Assembly (NCBI GenBank): GCA_032718475.1
Contig: JAUCBJ010006444.1
Coordinates: 1 to 64,000, forward strand
From: Nemertoderma westbladi
Taxonomy: Eukaryota; Xenacoelomorpha; Nemertodermatida; Nemertodermatidae
DNA: 64,000 nucleotides
Reading direction: 5' to 3'
Below are positions 45,788 through 55,350 of the stretch, piece by piece (position 1 is the stretch's first letter; each line of letters begins with the position of its first letter). The notes under the pieces are model-generated. The model was not told the DNA's origin. It did no database searches and saw nothing but the letters and a program-made list of their open reading frames with translations. The position numbers were made by a program, and so were the translations under genes.

Positions 45788-46059
45788 TCGATAGTGGCTG
45801 TACTTCTACAGTCTGTGGTGAAAAATGGTTACAGGTTCACATTGATACACTTTCCTGTGCAGACAGGCGTCCTATCAAAATTAATGATAGCACTGCTTCA
45901 TTTAAGTTAGGAGACGGAGAACGATGGCACTCACTTAGACTAGTCACTATTCCTATCCACATTGGACCCCGGAAAGTTTTCCTGGAAACTGATGTTGTTC
46001 AATGTAATGTGCCTCTTTTGTTTTCTAAAAGGTCTCTCAAGAATGGTTGTGGCAAATAA
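45778..46059 (+). CDS. Copia protease frame
   Basis: Begins at an ATG overlapping the end of gag by 10 bases in the -1 frame. It has the catalytic V-V-D-S-G-C-T-S-T-V at its very start and the V-P-L-L-F-S-K-R-S-L flap-region motif characteristic of copia proteases. The frame stops at 46057-46059 directly before integrase sequence in another frame, which indicates a one-base change in the AAA at about 46053 or a second programmed slip. Its separation from gag by a -1 overlap could be natural. Confidence 0.75.
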   Translation: MAVVDSGCTSTVCGEKWLQVHIDTLSCADRRPIKINDSTASFKLGDGERWHSLRLVTIPIHIGPRKVFLETDVVQCNVPLLFSKRSLKNGCGK

Positions 46060-48389
46060 ACTTTGAGCATGATGAAATCCACATTCTTGGTATGATACTT
46101 CCCCTGCAAGTGTCAACAACGGGACACTACTGTCTTCAACTGTCACGTTCTGGAAACAATGAAGCTGATACTACCAACCGAGTACTATTCTCAAATCTGC
46201 TTAATGGTAGGGATGAAGTTGACCTAAAGCGCACTATAATTAAACTACATAAACAATTTGCACATCCTTCCCCTGAAAAGTTGGAAAAGCTCATTAAAGA
46301 TGCTGCTGACAATCTACAGACAGCAAGTATTATCCAGAAAGTAAGCCAACAATGCAATATTTGTAAAATTTTCAAGAAACCTCCACACCACCCTACAGTT
46401 TGTTTCCCTCTTGCAAATTCATTTAACGAAGTAGTCGCCATGGATCTCAAAGACATCCAACCAGGCACCAAAGTATTACATGTGATTGATCATGCAACCC
46501 GCTACTCACAAGCTGTAGTCATACAAAACAAGAAAAAGGAGACCATAATTAAACATATATTTGACCTCTGGATTCGTGTCTTTGGACATCCTGGAAAATT
46601 CTTATCTGACAATGGTGGTGAATTTTCTAACAGAGACATGCAGGATCTTTGCGAAAAGTTTAATATCAAACTCTGTACTACCGCTGCCGAATCACAGTGG
46701 TCAAATGGACTCATAGAACGTCACAAGGCTACTCTAGGCTGCACTGTAAATAAAATGTTAGCCGAACAACCGATGGATATCCACATCGCTGTACACTGGG
46801 CCTGCAGTGCTAAGAATGCCCTTAGTACTGTATATGGATTCTCACCTAATATCCTGGTATTTGGGCGGAACCCAAACTATCCTAACAACTTCGACAATAG
46901 ACTTCCAGCCAATCAAACGGAATTCCACAGCAAATTGGTACAAGAAAATCTCACTGCACTGCATAGCGCACGCGAGGCATTCATTCAACAAGAGGCTAGC
47001 GAGAGATTGAGGCGGGCAATTTGTAGACAAACAATAACATATGCTGATCAACAATTTAGCATAGGGGACGAAATCTACTATAAGAGAGATTACAGCGCTC
47101 AATGGCAGGGTCCAGCCAGAATCCTTGGCTGCGATAATAAACAAATACTTATCAAACACGGCGGTTCATACCTTCGCCTGCATCCATGCCGCCTTATGCA
47201 TGTCAGTGATGATCCATATCAACAGTTACCAGATAACAATGCACCAATGGAAAGACTTATTTCAACTCAACAAGAGACTGCCAATGAACTATCAGAAGAA
47301 GTCGAAACTGTACCAGACAATCCAGATTTCCAGCAAATACACATGCCAAATGAACAAGATGTAGTAGAACAGATAAACACGGATTTAAATATGCCAAATG
47401 AACAAGTATTGGTAGAACCTGACAACATTGCCCAAGATCCTCAACAGGCAAACAAGAAAACACATAAAGTTCCAAATCGAGATGAGCGAATTGAATTTAA
47501 ACTTTACAATGACAATCAATTACATAAAGCAAAAGTCATTAGCCGCGCAGGAAAAATGACAGGCAAACACTGGCATTGGATTAATATTAGGGAAGATGGT
47601 GAGGATAATGACAAAAGTATAAGTATAAAAGACCATATAGAGAACTGGCAACCTGAAACTAATATCATGGATGAAACCAACCAGAACATAGAAGCCATGT
47701 TCACTGAAGATGTGTTTAAGGATCCAAAATATGATGAAGCCAAACAGGATGAGCTGGAAAAATGGCGTCAAATGGAAACCTTTGATGAGGTCACTGACAG
47801 GGGACAACATGCCATCTCAACACGCTGGGTCTGTCGAGAACAACTGAAAGCCGGAATATTAATTGCTAAAGCGCGTCTATGCGCCAGGGGTTTTGAGGAT
47901 GATCCAAATATACAAACGGATTCACCAACTTGCAGCAAGGAGAATATTCGCATAGTGCTATCCATAGCAGCCTCAAACAAATGGATAATACATAGTATTG
48001 ATATCCGAAGCGCTTATCTTCAGGGTCAGGCACCAAACCGAGAAATATTTCTCAAACCACCAAGGGAGGCTAATACAAATAAACTATGGCTTCTCAGACG
48101 ATGTGTCTATGGATTGAATGAAGCTGGGCGACGATGGTACTTTCGTCTCAAGGAAGTTTTCTGTGAATGCAAGTGCCAAATGTCATCATTGGATCCGGCA
48201 GTTTTTTACCTCATTGTCAATCAAGAACTACAGGGCATCGCGACAACCCATGTTGATGATATACTATACTATGGCACTAAAAGGTTCGAAGGTGTCATAC
48301 AGGAACTAAAAACTGAGCTTCAAGTTAGCACTGAAGAAAGTATGAAATTCAACTATGTCGGCATCAAAATATCAGGAATCTACAAATAA
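46047..48389 (+). pseudogene. Copia integrase and reverse transcriptase
   Basis: A 780-codon frame. The integrase has an H-x-x-x-x-H...C-x2-C zinc region (H-K-Q-F-A-H, C-N-I-C, about 46248-46367). The catalytic D-D-E triad is V-A-M-D-L-K, S-D-N-G-G-E-F and G-L-I-E-R-H. After a linker the reverse transcriptase begins around W-R-Q-M-E-T-F-D (47764) and carries I-D-I-R-S-A-Y-L-Q-G (motif A) and H-V-D-D-I-L-Y (48249-48269, the catalytic box with H for Y). It stops at 48389 where a frameshift moves the connection domain into the frame at 48355-48594. The domain order integrase before RT is diagnostic for copia. Confidence 0.9.
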
Positions 48390-49210
48390 GATACAAATCG
48401 ACCTAAACAACTATACCCACAAAATACAACCAATTGAACTAAAAGCCAACCGTGATAAGAATTGGGCATTGACGGATGACGAAAGGAGCAGTCTTCGTGT
48501 TCTCTGCGGCCAGCTGAACTGGGCTGCTACCCAAGGTCGACCTGACATAGCATTTGAGTCCTGCCACCTATCCAGTTGCTCCAACTGTTGCTGATGTACG
48601 ATTAGCCAACAAAACAGTGAAGAAAATCCAACAATTACCAGTGGAGATACCATACCGAAACCTTGGGAAACCACAAACCTGGAATGTTGTCATTTATTCA
48701 GGTGCTAGCTGGGCCAATTTGCCTAGTGGTGGGTCACAAGGGGCTTTTGTCATATTCATTGTGGGACACAATGGAAGTGCAAATGTAATTCAGTGGCAGA
48801 GTAAACGTCTCCGCAGAGTAGCTAAAAGCACACTAGCCACAGAGACAATGGCAGCTTTAGAAGCAGCTGAAGCAGCTGTTCTACTAGCATCTTTCATCGC
48901 CGAAATTCACCAAATCCCACGTCCCCCTATACATCTCCTAGTGGATAATGAGAGTCTCGCAAATGCTGTTCGCTCAACAACCTCTGTGGAAGAACGACGT
49001 CTCCGTGTTGACATTGCTGCTCTACGCGAGATGCTTGAGAGGAAGGAGCTCGCATAATTAACATGGGTGCCGGCCAGGCTCCAAATGGCAGATTGTCTCA
49101 CCAAACAAGGCACCAGCCCTTATAGACTCATGGACGCAATTCAGGGCCAAGACTTTGAGATGACAACTCTTACCTTCATAAACACAAAGACAGAGGATGG
49201 GAAGTGTTGA
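48355..49210 (+). pseudogene. Copia connection domain and RNase H, frameshifted
   Basis: The connection segment with L-N-W-A-A-T-Q-G-R-P-D-I-A-F-E (about 48510-48560) is in one frame to 48594. RNase H continues in the 48554-49057 frame with V-I-Y-S-G-A-S-W-A (the first catalytic Asp is replaced by Gly in Y-S-G-A-S), S-T-L-A-T-E-T-M-A-A-L-E and L-V-D-N-E-S. A TAA at 49055-49057 cuts off the last part, L-T-W-V-P-A-R-L-Q-M-A-D-C-L-T-K, which continues in the same frame to about 49209. Three changes therefore separate it from function. Confidence 0.8.
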
Positions 49211-49301
49211 ATATCATATACTGTATTACACATGCTGAATATCCCACTTTATACTGTTATACATATCCCTATTTGTCAAAGAAATAACAGAAAAGGGGGA
49301 G

Positions 49302-49550
49302 TGTGAATAATCTACTGTATGGATCAAATATGAGATACTGTACGACTAGGAACCGACCCTATTGACTGAAGTTATACGCGAGATACTGTACTGATGTTGT
49401 ACCGGTACTGGTTGAGGGTGTTGAGTATGTAGTATGCTATAGTAGAAGGATCCGTACCTCAGCATAGCACTGTCTGACTGCCTATATAACTATACTGCAA
49501 TATACTGATATACGTATTATATGATATACGATCATCTTATTATATTAACA
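49302..49550 (+). repeat. Copia 3' LTR
   Basis: 249 bp, immediately after the polypurine tract and immediately before the second GTAAC. Confidence 0.95.
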
Positions 49551-50430
49551 GTAACTTGCAAATGAAATAATGATGTAATATCTTGGTGGGGGCTTATTAA
49601 ATAGCAACTCAAGAGGCAGAAAGGAACTCTTAAATGAGACAATCAGGGCGCAGCAGCAGATATGGCTCCACGTTAATTATGCATTTGTGCATAAGCGGTA
49701 ACCAGGGCGACTTCTCGCGAAGTTAACTTTATATTTAACTTTATATAAGTTAACTGTGTATATAATACGAGATGCCTGGATACAGCAAAGGGACCAAGCA
49801 ATGCCGGCTATAGTATCGTCGGAGGAGGGCCGTTGGAACATTAATGAAATACCCTTGGGCTATATACAGATTTGATGTAGTCAAGGCTGCGCTGGGTTAT
49901 TAGTGAGTCATCAAAGGGGTCGCTAACTGATGGGACCACTGATTTATTTGCCTTGGGGTATACGTGTAGTGTGGATTCGTTGCAATAGAGATCGCGTTGG
50001 ATTGCTAGTGAGGCATTGAAGGGTCCACTGCGTATTGGTAATGGTTGTCTCATTGAAATGTGGCACGTGGGAGCGATTACAAAGGAGGGGGGGTGTCGCC
50101 AATGAGTGTAGTTGATGGTTGGCTCACTGTAAATGCGGCATGTGGGATGCAATAGAGTAATTAGTTGCCAGTAAGGAAGGGAGCTGTATACCATAGAGCT
50201 AAATATAGACATTATGTCATAGTGATGTCATTTAGCAATGGTAAGTAGTATAAAAACTAATTAAAATTAAAATAGAAATCAATGTATAAAGTAAAAGTAA
50301 TACAATTGATTAATTTAAAATTAAATACAAATAAATAAAGTAAAATTAAATACAAATAATTAATTAAAATTAAATACAAATAAATAAGTATTAATAAATA
50401 AAAGAGCCGCAGTGTCACTTATGACACCCT
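49551..50430. other. DAAM intron, no gene seen
   Basis: Starts with the second GTAAC target copy. It includes a weak duplication around 49855-50035 (GGATTGCTAGTGAGGCATTG and GGGTTATTAGTGAGTCATCA) and AATTAAAATTAAATACAAAT low complexity near 50285-50400. Confidence 0.5.
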
Positions 50431-50711
50431 CTTGGCCCTCTCGGCGACAGTTGGACCTCACTGACATCATTGCGTATCGGATTGATTAATTAGGATAATA
50501 AATTAAACCCTAAATTAGGAGTCGTAAGACACCTATTAGGGTTTAATTGTACTAATTAATTGATGACACCTGTCAATTATGGTCTAATTAGCCTAATTAG
50601 GAGGTTCACCCAGACAGTCTGGCGTCAATGACACCCGTAGGGTGACATTGGGTGTCAACCACACAGTCTGGCGCCAGTCAGTTAGGTCCAACTGTCGCCG
50701 AGCCGGCCAAG
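50431..50711. mobile_element. MITE of 281 bp with about 35 bp TIRs and CCT target duplication
   Basis: The left end CTTGGCCCTCTCGGCGACAG and the inverted right end CTTGGCCGGCTCGGCGACAG start arms of about 35 bp with four mismatches. CCT flanks both sides (50428-50430 and 50712-50714). The interior has a second inverted pair (ATTAAACCCTAAATTAGG against CCTATTAGGGTTTAAT) and no ORF. Confidence 0.8.
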
Positions 50712-50714
50712 CCT

Positions 50715-51344
50715 ATACTACTAACCTGCATAAACTGAAAGTCTTCGAAAACAGTTTGTAATTTCCATTTCCCAGGTGGTAAATTGTAGAATTATTAATT
50801 TTCATCAGTTAACTTCCAGCAGCCGATATATAGCAGTTAATTAATGTCCACCAATCCAACTCCAATTCATTTAATCCGTGTAACATTTCTGGTTGTCGGT
50901 TGAACAAAACGCAAAAAAAAGGAAGAGAAAGCCATCAATTTATTGATTAATACAATCTTTCACAAACTTGACATGACTCTACTAAATTTGTCTTAATACA
51001 AAGAAATAAATTCCGGTGTTTAATGGAATTATAATGGTATCAGTTTAGCTCGTTTAATAGCGTTAGTTTGCAATCGGTATATCGGATGGTGGGGACTTTC
51101 GACGCAATAAAACTTCATTCCTCTCCAGGGGAAATTCGACGCAAATAACAGCTGATTACTCCCAAAAATTAAACTGTTGGTTAGAATAACGTACCACTGT
51201 AACCTGCTCATTTCCCCAAATTAAGGATTTAACATGGAGACGTGATATTAATAATTAGCCGACGACAATCACCTGCCCTGGCCCTTTGCGATTTTATCAT
51301 ATGTTTTTCGAATTTTTATTTTTCGACTTTTTTCCCCATTATAG
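50715..51344. other. DAAM intron end
   Basis: No feature seen. It ends in a pyrimidine-rich tract and TTATAG acceptor at 51344. Confidence 0.5.
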
Positions 51345-51513
51345 CTTGAAGACTGCGTTACGAACTCAACCGATGAGCTTTGTGACCAGGTTTATAGAAC
51401 AGAAGGGATTAGATGGCTTGTTGGAATTCCTTTTCAACATGGACAGTAAGACGTGTGAAAGCGACATCCACCTCTCTATTATTGGCTGCATCAAGGCCCT
51501 TATGAACAACACT
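51345..51513 (+). CDS. DAAM: DAAM formin, coding exon B
   Basis: A 169 bp exon. Its first base completes the serine codon left by exon A, giving [18 protein letters not shown]. It continues through L-E-F-L-F-N-M-D and [15 protein letters not shown]. This is the start of the armadillo (FH3/DID) domain of DAAM, which binds the C-terminal autoregulatory segment and with the neighbouring GBD responds to Rho GTPases. It ends in phase 0 at ACT|GTGAGT. A TIR element begins only about 10 bp after the exon end, leaving the GTGAGT donor intact. Confidence 0.93.
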
Positions 51514-51522
51514 GTGAGTTAT

Positions 51523-53948
51523 TCGGCCCTTATATGCCAAAACCGTCTATCTCATTTTTACATAGTTTTGAGAAAAACGCAAAATACATTCCAGGCCTTT
51601 CATTTAATTCCTGATTGGTGGAAATCCTGTGAAATGATGTATCATGAAACTCCTATCTACATAGTGTAATGTGAGATAGAGCGTATTTGCTTTTATGTTT
51701 TCATAGACATTTGTATGCCAAAACCGTCTATCTCAGAGTTAGTCTGTTTTGGCATGTATAAATTTATTGTTTAACCTGAAGTTTTAGGCATTCTTACTTG
51801 CCAAAACAGACTATCTCAGATATAAACCCTATCTGGCCCGGCTATTTTAATACGTAATTGGTTAGAAAACAAAAATATATTGTGTTTGGTTTGACAATTC
51901 CGAAGGTATATGGGGTTTCGAGGTCTCTGAACACGATGAAACTTGTTAATAATATTTCTCGTACGTCAAAAGTAATTTTTGGGGCCATTCTGATACCCCA
52001 GGATGGAAAGTAGAAGTAGTAAAAATTTCATACGGTTAAATTTTGCCTTTGTTTGGGTAATAATGGTTTTCAAGGTCGCTGATCATGATACAACTACTCG
52101 TTAAAAATCTTTAGTGGTAATGAAACTTTCGTTTTTAGTGCTTCTCTGGTGGGACGAAAAATGCAACTGTAGCATAAAACTTACAAATGCCAAAATAGAA
52201 TTTGGTTGGATAATAGGATATTTTTGAGTCTCATATTCGTGACCAGCTTCTCAGAAAGCCCCTAATGTCATGAAATAAGGTTGATTTAGTAATGATTTTT
52301 GATTAACAAATTTTTCTACATTTATATTTTTCATGCCGCACATTGACACATTTCCAAAAATGCCATAATCAACAAGGTACGATATATTTCAGTGTCATAT
52401 TCGTGATCAGCACTCCAGAAAAAATCTAAATTTCAATAAAGGTCATAACATTGGCTTGATTTCATGCTGATTTTCATTACCATGTCATTACTCATCATCA
52501 TTACTTGTGTTTTGGTGCGCCAGGGGCACATTCAAAATTATAAAAAAAATTTCTCGAATGTTATATTTGAGTTCTACAATCGTCATCAACATCCAAAAAA
52601 CGCGATATACCGCAAATAAATTTATTTTGGTTAGTCATAAAAACTTTTGAAAATTTTAGCACGAAAAATACTGGAGATGGGTGTCAGAAAGGTAACAAAC
52701 ATACTGTAGCTATATAAATGGCGTTTGCAATGTTGGATAGCCCATTAAATTTTAGGAAACTAGTAAAACGAGGTACTAGTAAAAGCATAATTGTTAGGCT
52801 AAGGCAAGTTTAGTATCATTATTGTATTGTAGATCATAGAGATAGACTGTTTTGGTAAATAAAAAATGAATAATTATTAGATATTGAATCCAACGGAATA
52901 CGACCAGATATAAAAGAATACACAGATAGAATAGAATACACAGATAGAATAGAATACACAGATAGAATAGAATACACAGATAGAATAGAATACACAGATA
53001 GAATAGAATACACAGATAGAATAGAATACACAGATAGAATAGAATACACAGATAGAATAGAATACACAGATAGAATAGAATACACAGATAGAATAGAATA
53101 CACAGATAGAATAGAATACACAGATAGAATAGAATACACAGATAGAATAGAATACACAGATAGAATAGAATACACAGATAGAATAGAATACACAGATAGA
53201 ATAGAATACACAGATAGAATAGAATACACAGATAGAATAGAATACATAGATAGAATAGAATACACAGATAGAATAGAATACACAGATAGAATAGAATACA
53301 CAGATAGAATAGAATACACAGATAGAATAGAATACACAGATAGAATAGAATACACAGATAGAATAGAATACACAGATAGAATAGAATACACAGATAGAAT
53401 AGAATACACAGATAGAATAGAATACACAGATAGAATAGAATACACAGATAGAATAGAATACACAGATAGAATAGAATACACAGATAGAATAGAATACACA
53501 GATAGAATAGAATACACAGATAGAATAGAATACACAGATAGAATAGAATACACAGATAGAATAGAATACACAGATAGAATAGAATACACAGATAGAATAG
53601 AATACACAGATAGAATAGAATACACAGATAGAATAGAATACACAGATAGAATAGAATACACAGATAGACGGTTTCGGCATAAAGGAAACAATAAAACCAA
53701 ATTTAATGTTTAATCCCAAATCAATCTTAGTAAAGATTGATGGTTTGGGGATTTACTATTATTGACAGATGTTGAGATAGACGGTTTTGGCAAAAATATA
53801 ACTCCTTACGACTTTATAATTACGTCTTAAGACTTGGCTAGAAAGATCTCTCAATCGATCTAGAAAGATCGTTTTTCTGATTCCAAATATATGCACATGT
53901 CATTTTTCAAAAAAATGTAGTTAGACGATTTTGGCATGTAAGGGCCGA
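51523..53948. mobile_element. TIR element of 2.4 kb just inside the DAAM intron
   Basis: The left end TCGGCCCTTATATGCCAAAA, continuing into CCGTCTA, is inverted at 53922-53948 (TAGACGATTTTGGCATGTAA, then GGGCCGA), about 27 bp with three mismatches. The subterminal motif TGCCAAAACCGTCTATCTCA, or its inverse, recurs near 51718, 51800, 52840, 53664 and 53775. No transposase frame is visible, and the interior is AT-rich plus an 18 bp minisatellite. Confidence 0.65.
52915..53670. repeat. 18 bp minisatellite, about 42 copies
   Basis: The unit ATAGAATAGAATACACAG is repeated almost perfectly (one ACATAG variant near 53249). It contains GATAG every 18 bp. Because 18 is divisible by three, long open frames run through it on the - strand, but these are repeat artefacts. 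Confidence 0.95.
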
Positions 53949-54354
53949 GGGCCGAGTGGCCGAGGGCCGTATAATTTAATTAGTAAGTTTTCCACATAAA
54001 ATTTTAGATTGTAATATTAATATTTTTCTGTAAAGTAAAAATGTCAGAAAACTGAAAAATTAATATGTGAAAATTTGTAGCTGATAATTAGAAGCTGATA
54101 ATTAGAAGCTGATGATTAGAAGCTGATAATTTCAATTAATCTGAAATGTAATGTATTGTAAATGTAACTGAAATGTATTGTTATTTATGAGATTTCTTTC
54201 AATTCTCACAACATTCATGAAACGGAAACACTTAGTCAGTCACTTTCATGTGATCAGATAATGTCTCATTATATCCCATGTTCCTATTCAATTACAGTTT
54301 TAAATGTAGCAACTAGCCTATTATTTTTCCAGAACGTATCTGTTTATGTTTCAG
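53949..54354. other. DAAM intron end, small repeats
   Basis: Contains GGCCGAG repeats just outside the TIR (53943-53968) and a 14 bp AGAAGCTGATAATT repeat, four units, at about 54080-54132. It ends in TTTATGTTTCAG at 54354. Confidence 0.6.
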
Positions 54355-54552
54355 TTGGGACGTGCCCATGTTATCTCCCATCCAACAGCCGTGAACACAG
54401 TGTCACAGAGTTTACGCACGGAGAATATCCGCACAAAAACTGCCGTACTCGAAATATTGGGGGCCCTTTGTCTGGTGCCAGGGGGTCAGAAACGGGTTCT
54501 AGAAGCCATGGAATACTACAGGCTATACGCAAACGAAAGAACTCGATTTCAG
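54355..54552 (+). CDS. DAAM: DAAM formin, coding exon C
   Basis: A 198 bp exon of 66 codons, phase 0 at both ends, from TTTCAG to the GTATTT donor. It encodes [10 protein letters not shown] then [16 protein letters not shown] and [15 protein letters not shown], ending N-E-R-T-R-F-Q. These are the most conserved helices of the formin FH3 armadillo domain; T-K[16 protein letters not shown] is essentially diagnostic for DAAM-type formins. No damage is seen. Confidence 0.95.
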
Positions 54553-54689
54553 GTATTTTCCTATATTCGAAATTGTAGAACTTTATTTGTCGGGTGAGAA
54601 TTTTATTTACAACGGGTGAGAAACGCGAATGCACTCATTATTACTGAGAATGCCGTATTGTCCGTCGCTTGGACGCCCAGATACGTGTT

Positions 54690-55160
54690 ACCGGCGTACG
54701 GTGACAAAGTGTTACCGGTACATCCGTAACAAGTTGTCCACCACTTACTTTCAGTTTAGGTGCGTTACCGGGACATCCGTGACCGGTCATTCACCACTTA
54801 CTTTCAGTTCAGGTCCGTTACCGGGACATCCGTGACCGGTCGTTCACCACTTACTTTCAGTTCAGGTCCGTTACCGGGACATCCGTGACCGGTCGTTCAC
54901 CACTTACTTTCAGTTTAGGTCCGTTACCGGGACATCCGTGACCGGTCGTTCACCACTTACTTTCAGTTCAGGTCCGTTACCGGGACATCCGTGACCGGTC
55001 GTTCACCACTTACTTTCAGTTTAGGTCCGTTACCGGGACATCCGTGTCCGGTCGTTCACCACTTACTTTCAGTTTAGGTCCGTTACCGGTACATCCGTGA
55101 CCGGTCGTTCACCACTTACTTTCAGTTTAGGTCCGTTACCGGGACATCCGTGACCATTCC
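54690..55160. repeat. 53 bp minisatellite with 3'-splice-site-like motif, eight copies
   Basis: Eight copies at 53 bp spacing, each with GTTACCGGGACATCCGTGAC and CACCACTTACTTTCAG. Copies vary at TTTAGG/TTCAGG and at single positions such as GTCATTC/GTCGTTC. The first copy is the most divergent. The array fills most of the 703 bp intron between exons C and D. Confidence 0.93.
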
Positions 55161-55255
55161 GTGACGCAGCCCAGGTCCACCCTGGGAGTAACTAACTATA
55201 GAAATGTCCACCCTGTAGTTACCTAAACAATTACTTATTTTATTTTATGTTCTAG

Positions 55256-55350
55256 AATATAATTTACGACTTGGACCGCGGTTCGGAGCGCTATAGAGAC
55301 GAAGTTGCGTTTAAGACAGCGATACTAGCCTTCCTGAATGCGGCATTGCG
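55256..55350 (+). CDS. DAAM: DAAM formin, coding exon D (last in window)
   Basis: A 95 bp exon from TGTTCTAG to the strong donor GCG|GTAAGT. It encodes N-I-I-Y-D-L-D-R-G-S-E-R-Y-R-D-E, then V-A-F-K-T-A-I-L-A-F-L-N-A-A-L, matching the DAAM armadillo segment with D-L-D ... R-Y-R-D-E-V and K-T-A-I. It ends after two bases of an arginine codon. Reading through the donor gives TAA at once, so use of any later donor in the following array would insert a premature stop. Remaining exons lie beyond the window. Confidence 0.93.

Larger units (their letters stand above)
44415..49550 (+). mobile_element. Full-length Ty1/copia LTR retrotransposon
   Basis: The element has 249 bp LTRs (44415-44663 and 49302-49550) starting TGTGAA and ending TTAACA, which differ at two positions. 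A perfect 5 bp GTAAC target-site duplication flanks it (44410-44414, 49551-49555). A polypurine tract AAAAGGGGGAG sits just before the 3' LTR. The internal order is gag, protease, integrase, reverse transcriptase, RNase H, which defines Ty1/copia. Despite the low LTR divergence the coding region has several frameshifts and a late stop. It lies in the same orientation as DAAM, inside its 27.5 kb intron. Confidence 0.97.

Noticed and set aside
52834-53719. Two overlapping 280-288 codon - strand frames of S-V-Y-S-I-L / I-C-V-F-Y-S repeats
   Set aside because: They are direct translations of an 18 bp minisatellite in two frames. Hydrophobic appearance is a by-product of the repeat, with no unique domain.
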